DNA from: Diploptera punctata
Lineage: Eukaryota > Arthropoda > Insecta > Blattodea > Blaberidae
Length of the DNA: 64,000 nucleotides
Assembly (NCBI GenBank): GCA_030220185.1
Contig: JASPKZ010010235.1
Coordinates: 1-64,000, forward strand
Reading direction: 5' to 3'
Part shown: one piece after another, positions 56,221-64,000 of the stretch
Layout of the letters: the number at the start of each line of letters is the position of its first letter
Numbering within the stretch: position 1 is the stretch's first letter
Position numbers and translations under genes: made by a program
The notes under the pieces: model-generated
The model's database searches: none
What the model was told of the DNA's origin: nothing
The model's input: only the letters and a program-made list of their open reading frames with translations

Positions 56221-58370
56221 GCTCTCACCTCTTCCTCACTGGAGGATCACATTATTCTATATGTTGCTCTCTCGGGATCGAGGAGCTTGTGTGGGACGTT
56301 TTCTCCTCTTCTCCCACTGGAGGATCCCGATATTTCTCAAGTTCTTCCCTCGGGAGTCGGGGAAAAATTGGTGGGACGTTTTCTCCTCTTCTCCCACTGG
56401 AGGATCCCGATATTTCTCAAGTTCTTCCCTCGGGAGTCGGGGAAAAATTGGTGGGACGTTTTCTCCTCTTCTCCCACTGGAGGATCCCGATATTTCTTCA
56501 AGTTCTTCCCTCGGGAGTCGGGGAAAATTTGGTGGGACGTTTTCTCCTCTTCTCCCACTGGAGGATCCCGATATCTTTCAAGTTCTTCCCTCGGGAGTCG
56601 GGGAAAATTTGGTGGGACGTTTCCTCCTCTTCTCCCACTGGAGGATCCCGATATTTTTCAAGTTCTTCCCTCGGGATTCGGGGAAAAATTGGTGGGACGT
56701 TTTCTCCTCTTCTCCCACTGGAGGATCCCGATATTTCTCAAGTTCTTCCCTCGGGAGTCGGGGAAAATTTGTTGGGACGTTTTCTCCTCTTCTCCCACTG
56801 GAGGATCCCGATATTTTTCAAGTTCTTCCCTCGGGAGTCGGGGAAAATTTGGTGGGACGTTTTCTCCTCTTCTCCCACTGGAGGATCCCGATATTTTTCA
56901 AGTTCTTCCCTCGGGAGTCGGGGAAAATTTGGTGGGACGTTTTCTCCTCTTCTCCCACTGGAGGATCCCGATATATTTCAAATTCTTCCCTCGGGAGTCG
57001 GGGAAAATTTGGTGGGATGTTTTCTCCTCTTCTCCCACTGGAGGATCCCGATATTTCTCAAGTTCTTCCCTCGGGAGTCGGGGAAAATTTGGTGAGACGT
57101 TTTCTCCTCTTCTCCCACTGGAGGATCCCGATATTTTTCAAGTTCTTCCCTCGGGAGTCGGGGAAAATTTGGTGGGACGTTTTCTCCTCTTCTCCCACTG
57201 GAGGATCCCGATATTTTCCCGTTCTTCCCTCGGGAGTCGGGGAAAATTTGGTGGGACGTTTTCTCCTCTTCTCCCACTGGAGGATCCCGATATTTTTCAC
57301 GTTCTTCCCTCGGGAGTCGGGGAAAATTTGTTGGGATGTTTTCTCCTCTTCTCCCACTGGAGGATCCCGATATTTTTCAAGTTCTTCCCTCGGGAGTCGG
57401 GGAAAATTTGGTGGGATGTTTTCTCCTCTTCTCCCACTGGAGGATCCCGATATTTCTCAAGTTCTTCCCTCGGGAGTCGGGGAAAATTTGGTGGGACGTT
57501 TTCTCCTCTTCTCCCACTGGAGGATCCCGATATTTTTCAAGTTCTTCCCTCGGGAGTCTGGGAAAATTTGGTGGGACGTTTTCTCCTCTTCTCCCACTGG
57601 AGGATCCCGATATTTTCCCGTTCTTCCCTCGGGAGTCGGGGAAAATTTGGTGGGACGTTTTCTCCTCTTCTCCCACTGGAGGATCCCGATATTTTTCACG
57701 TTCTTCCCTCGGGAGTCGGGGAAAATTTGTTGGGATGTTGCTCTCCTCTTCTCCCACTGGAGGATCCCGATATTTTTCAAGTTCTTCCCTCGGGAGTCGG
57801 GGAAAAATTTGGTGGGACGTTTTACTCCTCTTCTCCCACTGGAGGATCCCGATATTTTTCAAGTTCTTCCCTCGGGAGTCGGGGAAAATTTGGTGGGACG
57901 TTTTCTCCTCTTCTCCCACTGGAGGATCCCGATATTTTTCAAGTTCTTCCCTCGGGAGTGGGGGAAAATTTGGTGGGACGTTTTCTCCTCTTCTCCCACT
58001 GGAGGATCCCGATATTTCTCAAGTTTTTCCTTCGGGAGTCGGGGAAAATTTGGTGGGACGTTTTCTCCTCTTCTCCCACTGGAGGATCCCGATATTTTTC
58101 AAGTTCTTCCCTCGGGAGTCGGAGAATATTTGGTGGGACGTTTTATCCTCTTCTATCTCTGGAGGATCCCGATATTTTTCAAGTTCTTCCCTCGGGAGTC
58201 GGGGAGAATTTGGTGGGACGTTTTCTCCTCTTCTCCCACTGGAGGATCCCGATATATTTCAAGTTCTTCCATCGGGAGTCGGGGAAAATTTGGTGGGACG
58301 TTTTCTTCTCTTCTCCCACTGGATGATCCCGACATTTTACAAGTTGCTCCCTAGGAAGTCTGGGATCATT
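56221..58370 (+). repeat. 80-bp satellite-like array, about 26 copies
   Basis: The monomer, e.g. 'gggacgttttctcctcttct' then 'cccactggaggatcccgata' then 'tttttcaagttcttccctcg' then 'ggagtcggggaaaatttggt', repeats with an 80-bp period; edge monomers (56221-56297 and about 58300-58370) are diverged. It has no stop in any forward frame, so frames 56182-58326 (714 codons), 56216-58354 and 57336-58409 are all open with an 80-residue period. Their amino-acid compositions differ and show no domain, so I do not annotate a protein. Confidence 0.95.
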
Positions 58371-59345
58371 TTGTATAACTTTTTTTTTTGCCTATTCTCG
58401 CACTCATAATTGCTCTTTGAGGAGTTATCGGGATTTTATATAATTCTAATGTTTTATTTCATTCAGCAGTACTGTTTTTTTTTCAAAATTAATTGAACTT
58501 GCTTTTAAATAGATTCTCCAGATATCTTCTGTACTCTTTGTACTTTTATGTTTATGGTTTTAATTATATTTTAGAGCTTCCTATTTGGTCAGATGTTGGT
58601 TTGTGTGGTTTTCTTTTTAATTTAATCTTTCTTTTTTAGTTAGTTTCTTGCTGTAAGAAAACACTTTTTTTTCTATGTTGACAATCTTTACTTCATGGGT
58701 AACTTACCGGAATTTCATTTTTTTTATTGTCCACAGTTTGAAAAATATCGAGATTGATATTACTTACTGTACGTTCAGTTAGTGTAATAAATTATTTTTA
58801 AGCAGTCGATTTTGTCCATTTAATTCCTTATTACGTTTTTATAATTTTTTTCTAATGTTCATAATATGCACTTTTTACATTACTTACTGGAATTTGTTTT
58901 TATTTTATTTCTTGTCCACTGTGTGTATATCATTTGTTTAGTGTAGTATATTTAATTCTCGAATCATGGATTTAAAATGTAATTAGACTAGTTTCTCTAT
59001 GCTCCTTATTTTAATTAATCACTTTTATCTGAAATCTTTAGAATTTGTCCATTTAAATCCCTGTAATTTGATATACTTACACAGAATTTGCAGAGTTTTT
59101 ATAACTGATGCAATTTACTATCAATTTAAGAGCGCAGTTTCATAGCAACTGTCTTACAATAAGATTCGCATAAAATTAACAATTCTTATTATTTGGATCT
59201 GATTACAATTATTTCCTGTTGTGTGGTTTCTAATATTGTAACTTAGGAACAAAAAAAACAATAAATATACGACATGTCAAATTTAACTACTATTCATAAG
59301 CTATCCGGAGAGGATATCAGAGGGGTTTCCATCAATCCGTATTAA
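58371..59345. other. No gene; weak duplicated phrases
   Basis: AT-rich central spacer of the inverted structure. 'cttaccggaatttcattttt' (58704) and 'cttactggaatttgttttta' (58885), and 'ttgtccatttaattcc' (58813) and 'ttgtccatttaaatcc' (59046), suggest an old tandem duplication of about 200 bp. Confidence 0.45.
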
Positions 59346-59632
59346 TTGTGCCCGAAGGCAAGTCTTTGACTGCAATCATAGCATTTTCATGCTATACTTT
59401 GCAGCTTTTCTAGAGAATTATAGGTGTGGTAGCTTCCTGTTGCTTTCCACACCGGTGAAAGATGATGATGGCCGGATGATTTTCGGGTACGTTGGGCTCT
59501 AAGCTTCCTGACATTTGTCTTACAGGTGAGGAAAAACTCAGAAAAAAACCTTACCCAGGAGCCTGTCCCGACCGGTAATCGAACCCGGGCCCGCTGCGTG
59601 ACAAGGCACGCTACCTTGAGACCACAGCGGTG
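59346..59632 (-). mobile_element. SINE family A
   Basis: Complement of the family-A body, with the head at the right: box B complement 'ggtaatcgaacccgg' and 'gagaccacagcggtg'. Target duplication not evident. Confidence 0.85.
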
Positions 59633-59699
59633 TCCTCATATGTCTTAATGCCACGAAAATTATTTTAGAAAAGATTTAATTTATGGGAGTCTATATCGT

Positions 59700-60040
59700 G
59701 AGCTTTTGCCTCTATTCTCGAGGTTCGCGTTTTCGTAACCGGCCAGGTTCTATGTATGTTGGATGGAAAATTCCCCCTCTGCCGGAGAGTTTTAAGCATT
59801 GGATCCCGAGTCTCAAGATTTTCAGGCTAGTAAAAAAAAAGCAACCCTGAATAAAAAAGTCTCTGTGCAAAATTTAAACGAACTTCATCCATCCATGTAA
59901 TATTTTGTTGCCTAATAGAAGTCTCATTGAGACGATGTGCTAATCACATGTCACACGTAATGTAGAGAAATAAGCGTAATTAAATAAGCTTCATTAAGAA
60001 ACTCCCGCTATGGATTAACCGGGTCCCACGTGTGATGTAT
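59700..60040 (+). mobile_element. SINE family D, degenerate
   Basis: 'tgagcttttgcctctattct' with a damaged box B, then 'ttggatcccgagtctcaaga' and 'gcgtaattaaataagcttca'. Order as in 28139-28546. Confidence 0.65.
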
Positions 60041-60284
60041 GGGGTATATATATATACAGTGTATATCTTGAGCTTAGAATAAAAATATATTAAGTCCTAA
60101 AATTAGTTTCGGGATAAATCTTAAATGTTTATGTTGAATCAGGTTAAGAATTTGTTAATTTTTTAAAACAAATTGTTCAGATGTAGAACTTAGTTCCTTT
60201 TACCTATAGATAGATGTTAATGTGCTGCACATTATTTATTTAGCAGATTTCACAGTGTCTCACAAAATCTTCCTGAGCCCAATT

Positions 60285-60490
60285 AATTTACTGTTATTCT
60301 CCTCCACATCTCCTTGTCATTCCAATCCCCATCCTCCAATCTTTTTTCCCTCAGGCTTATTAAAACACCATCAATCCACGTTATTTTTGCTCATCCTCTT
60401 CTTCTGCTACAAAATGGTACCCATTCTAGTATTCTTCTTGGGAATCTGTCTTCTATCATTGTTTTGACATGACCATACCATTTTAATTAT
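60285..60490 (-). pseudogene. LINE C-terminal relic
   Basis: Minus strand: KWYGHVKTMIEDRFPRRILE, WVPFCSRRRG, then after a stop KITWIDGVLISLREKRLEDG and DWNDKEMWRRI. Same group as the relic at 9770-9935. No RT core. Confidence 0.7.
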
Positions 60491-60964
60491 TTGTTTTATT
60501 TTATGAAATCCACAATCGAAGTTTGAAGATTGATCTTTCGTTTAATTACACTATTTTCTCTTCTAGAAATTCCAGTTGACGCCTCCAAAAATCATTTTCT
60601 GCAGATTTTAATTTACTTATTTTTCTAGATTTTAATTCCCATGTTTCTTATACTCATTATTGAATTTAAAAAGTTTTTTTAGAAAATGATCTGATCACAT
60701 AAAATACAATTTAATTTATTACCGTTAAAATTATTTTTTTTCACATTCCTGTACCATTTCATAACATGTGTTAAATGGATCATGTAGCAATATGTTTATA
60801 TAGCCTATGTATTTGAATTTGAAAAACAATCGTTAGATTTGTAAAGTAGTTTCTGATATATAATGTAGGCCTATTACTGACCTAGGAACATCAGAAGTGT
60901 CGATTACTTAATAATTCTCGTCCGAATGGACAATACTGATAAAATCCATGATATAATATAATAA

Positions 60965-61274
60965 TATCCTGAACTCATTTTCAACTTAGGGTCGGGTCGA
61001 AGGTGAAAAGAGATAAACCCCTATAAATGACACGTGCGTTGGCCGAAATGTACCTGCGTACCGTCACAGAGACGGACGAACGAAATGAAACGAAATGAAT
61101 GAGATAAGAATGGAGAAATGGCAAGAATGAAATCTGTGGCAGGGAAAAACCGAGAAACTCTGATGAAAACCTGCCAAAGCACCAACACGAGAACCACATG
61201 GAGGGACCGTGTTGTGAACTCGATACCCCAGCTGTGATAGGTGAGCGTCTAATCGCTTGCGCAACGGAGCCGCC
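60965..61274 (-). mobile_element. SINE family C, most complete copy
   Basis: From 'tatcctgaactcattttcaa' to the head end 'cgcttgcgcaacggagccgcc' on the plus strand. Confidence 0.83.
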
Positions 61275-61390
61275 TAAAATCCATGATAGTTTATAAGTTA
61301 TAAGTCTTATAAGATACATTGCTAATTTAAGGTGTAAAAATGTATAATGTATTAGAAACATTTTCTAATATAAAATATATAAAAATATTT

Positions 61391-61428
61391 TCGGCCAACA
61401 CACGTGTCATTTATAGAGGTTTATCACC
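61391..61428 (+). mobile_element. Inverted SINE family C stub at the array edge
   Basis: 'cggccaacacacgtgtcatt' to 'tatagaggtttatc' is the complement of 61009-61046 in the neighbouring SINE and joins directly to the first 80-bp monomer. Confidence 0.75.
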
Positions 61429-61580
61429 GAGGGAAGAACTTTGAAAAATATCGGGATCCTCTATTGGGAGAAGAGGAGAAAACGTCCCACCAAATTTTCC
61501 CCGACTCCCGAGGGAAGAACTTGAAAAATATCGGGATCCTCCAGTGGGAGAAGTGGAGAAAACGGCCCACACAAGCTCCT
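61429..61580 (-). repeat. 80-bp repeat, about two copies (right arm)
   Basis: Two monomers complementary to those at 56221-58370, then the diverged edge monomer to about 61655. Confidence 0.92.
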
Positions 61581-62319
61581 CGATTCTCGAGAGCAACATA
61601 TAGAATAATGGGATCCTCCAGTAAGAAAGAGGTGATAGCATCAGTATTTTCTCCCACACGTGGATGTTCTGTCAAGAATTCTGTTCTTTCTGTGGAGGGC
61701 AGGTTTAAATGATACGAAAGTTGCCTAACACCTTCAAAATAATCCGACATCATAAGTGTACAGTAGGCTCTATATGCAATACCAGTGTTTTTTCTAATAT
61801 TTTAGGCTATATGAGACAACGTTACACACATCACTCAGTAATAGCAATTACTTTATGTTGAAATCAGTTCATTTCTGTATCAAAGTTATCAGTGTTAGCC
61901 TCTTACTCTCATAAGGACCGTGAATAATTCTAATGCTAGAATAGTGTAAAAATATCTTGTGTTTGTACTTTAAACTTAATGTTAATTATTGTAAATATGT
62001 GTTAACTTAGTGAGTAGTTAGGTTTAATTATAATAGTTAATGTACTTAATTCTGTGGAAAGTGATTTATGTAGCAACTCCAACATATGAATATTATAAAA
62101 TCAATTTGTTTTTACTTTTATGATAAGTATTTAAATTTATTTCTGTTAATAATTTTCTTATATCGTCACAGGAATGACAGTTCAAAAACTGAGTTAATAT
62201 TTGAATAAAGAAGGATTCCTCATTTTATAAAATGCAGAATGTAACAGGGTTGTTTAGTAACAACATTAATCAAATTCACATAAAACTCTTTGAGGTATTA
62301 GTCACAATATAGAAAATTA

Positions 62320-62480
62320 TATAATAATAATAATAAAAATCATACTCATAATAATAATAAATAATCCTACTAATAATACATACAATAATAATAATAATAA
62401 TACAATATTAAATAATAATATGATAATAAAATAATAATAATGATAATAATAATAATATATAATAATGATAATAATAGTAA
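62320..62480. repeat. (AAT)n-rich microsatellite
   Basis: Impure AAT/AATAAT tract; partner of the shorter tract at 55470-55515. Confidence 0.9.
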
Positions 62481-62889
62481 TCTAGAAGCACAGTATGCAG
62501 CAGAAACACTAACTACGAATTTCAAAGGCCAATAGGAGAAACTTGAGATAATGGAAAGGAAAATTTTAAGGAAAATCATGGGACAAACATTTCAAGATAA
62601 TATACAACGTGTCGACAAATATAGTATCATATTTTAAACTACTACTACGTCGCTTTGGATAATGGTATCTAAATGAAATTGGCGACAATCGAAAGAGAAA
62701 CTCAAAACGTTTTGTGAATGTTAACAATGACAACAATGGAGAATAATGGACAACAATATTTTTTATTATATACAACTTTCCTCATTAAAGGATTGCCTCA
62801 AGGGCAAAGTGATACAGACAATTAATTTTCGAAATTGATGAATTACATTTTGTAAATACATTAACAAATTTCAAATTGTATACATACTA

Positions 62890-63290
62890 TAAAATAGAAC
62901 TTTCCTCATTAGAGGATTGCCTCAAGGACAAATTGATAGACAATTTTCGATGAAATACATTTTGTAAATAAATTTTAAAAATTACTGATGTCAAAAAAAA
63001 AACTGTACTTACAGACTCTTTCTTTTGTTTAGCTGATTGTAAGATGCTATTTAGGATAGATGTAATAATGTGTGTGCCTGGAGAATGTATGAAACCTCTC
63101 TGGTGTTCTTTGAAGGTTATGTAACTACACAGGCGTTTATTAAGGGCTCTCTCGATTACTCTCCGAACTTCAGAACAAATGGTTACTACAGGACGCCAGT
63201 TTGAAAGTTCGTTTTTATCACCGCTCTTATGAATTAATACAGTTCGAGCTTTCTGTAATACTGAGTGGCACAATTCCTAAATCAAACATT
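62890..63290 (-). pseudogene. R2-like reverse transcriptase, N-terminal fragment (right arm)
   Basis: ARTVLIHKSGDKNELSNWRP, VTICSEVRRVIERALNKRLC and SYITFKEHQRGFIHSPGTHI. Same fragment and same breakpoint as 54441-54775, with fewer changes at the NWRP motif. The frame then shifts (VFFLTSVIF). Confidence 0.75.
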
Positions 63291-63583
63291 CTTGTAGCAA
63301 TAGAGATATGATTTCAGCGGCAACATTGTTTTTAATTGTTCTTACAAAATTAATTTAATCATGTTTTTTGTGGTCGATATGGGTTCATGGTTGGATATTT
63401 AGCAGACAGGTTAAATGTGAATGTTTGCTGTGCTTTTGAAATTGTGTTGTTATTAAAGAAGTTATGAAATAAGTTTTAAGGAGTTATTTGCATGTTCAGG
63501 AGCATCTGAATGACCGCCTTCCAGGAAGATGATAATGCCGGAGATTATGATGTTTTCTACAAGTGGCCGCCGACTTGACGGTC

Positions 63584-63930
63584 CTAATCATCCGTATCAT
63601 GTAAGATTTGTTTAATGAATTAGTGTGTCTATATGCGTGTGTGAGTCTTTTCTTAACTTTCGAATTTTTCTCCGGGGGCTACGAGCAGATATTACACTAA
63701 TCTGGGAAATCTGTTAATTTCCTTGTGTGATAAAAAAAAGTATGCAGGTGATACACGTTTAAGAATTCTTCTCCCACCAGGTCGTGTTCCTGAAAGGCTC
63801 GTGAGGCGTGTGGACCATATAAGTATTTATAAAGGGAAAGTGAAAATCCTAGGCAAATATAACCAGAGATGTCACCGTATAACACAGAAGGCACCTAAAG
63901 CAGTAACAGAGATAATTATTTATAATATAA
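63584..63930. other. No recognisable feature
   Basis: Unique-looking sequence outside the right arm. The 83-codon frame at 63723 has no motif. Confidence 0.4.
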
Positions 63931-64000
63931 TATCCTCAACTCGTGTCCAACTCAGGGTCGGGTCGATGAGATGAGATGAAGTCCCTTATATAGAGGTCTG
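63931..64000 (-). mobile_element. SINE family C, cut by the window end
   Basis: 'tatcctcaactcgtgtccaa' and the following 'agatgagatgaagtccc' match the family-C 3' end. Confidence 0.8.

Larger units (their letters stand above)
61581..63583 (-). repeat. Right arm of the large inverted duplication
   Basis: Complement of 54141-56220; outer boundary 'caagtggccgccgacttgac' to 63583. The AAT tract (62320-62480) is longer than in the left arm. By eye the arms differ at roughly one position in ten. Confidence 0.88.

Noticed and set aside
56182..58409. Three overlapping ORFs of 357-714 codons that look like the only long genes in the window
   Set aside because: They are the three frames of an 80-bp tandem repeat lacking stops; periodicity and overlap show that they are by-products of the array.
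54141..63583. Ordinary giant TIR transposon
   Set aside because: Not excluded, but there is no target duplication, no transposase in the 3-kb centre, and the left boundary lies within another element's coding region.

Overview
The window reads as intergenic or intronic DNA of a large, AT-rich arthropod genome. I found no exon of a recognisable host gene. The repeat set suggests an insect, most likely a cockroach or other blattodean: degraded non-LTR reverse transcriptases whose C-terminus reads RLRWAGHVARMGNERRAWKLL-like, several tRNA-derived SINE families, mariner-like elements with a WPPRSPDL motif, Helitrons with A|TC...CTAG|T ends, hAT and Tigger elements, and long microsatellites. The species call is inference from recalled repeat families, not from a marker gene.

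Layout. 0-9.5 kb: a hAT end, a 251-bp MITE, and a Tigger/pogo element (988-4665, TA on both sides) carrying a SINE and a head-to-tail SINE dimer; then a second Tigger-like relic, an unidentified 135-codon ORF, a 1.1-kb Helitron and the first copy of a Helentron-like hairpin-ended repeat. 9.5-21.5 kb: nested LINE fragments, including a SINE insertion with an exact 15-bp duplication and one LINE split by another. 21.8-23.5 kb: a pseudogene of an uncharacterised protein family common in arthropods. 24.7-31.9 kb: an internally deleted mariner-like element, a LINE split by the second hairpin-ended repeat, a Tc1 relic and an inverted Helitron with amplified cassettes. 32-42.9 kb: a third Helitron, SINEs, a MITE abutting a mariner-like element that is itself split by a LINE, two palindromic elements, a tRNA-Tyr-like pseudogene and a 165-bp triplication ending in (GATA)n. 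44.6-47.2 kb: a full-length but ORF1-only LINE with a 12-bp target-site duplication. 49.9-51.7 kb: a hAT element holding the third hairpin-ended repeat.

54.1-63.6 kb is the most unusual part. Two arms of about 2.2 kb, holding the same R2-like reverse transcriptase fragment and flanking sequence, lie in opposite orientation. At the inner edge of each arm is the same 80-bp repeat: about 26 copies on the left, about two on the right. Because 80 is not a multiple of 3 and the monomer has no stop in any forward frame, the left array produces overlapping ORFs of more than 700 codons that are almost certainly not genes.

No genes work together here in a pathway sense. What the window records is insertion order: Tigger, hAT and mariner-like copies are hosts for later SINE, LINE and Helentron-like insertions, and many coding regions carry stops and frameshifts. 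All repeat boundaries and similarities were read by eye; identities are approximate.
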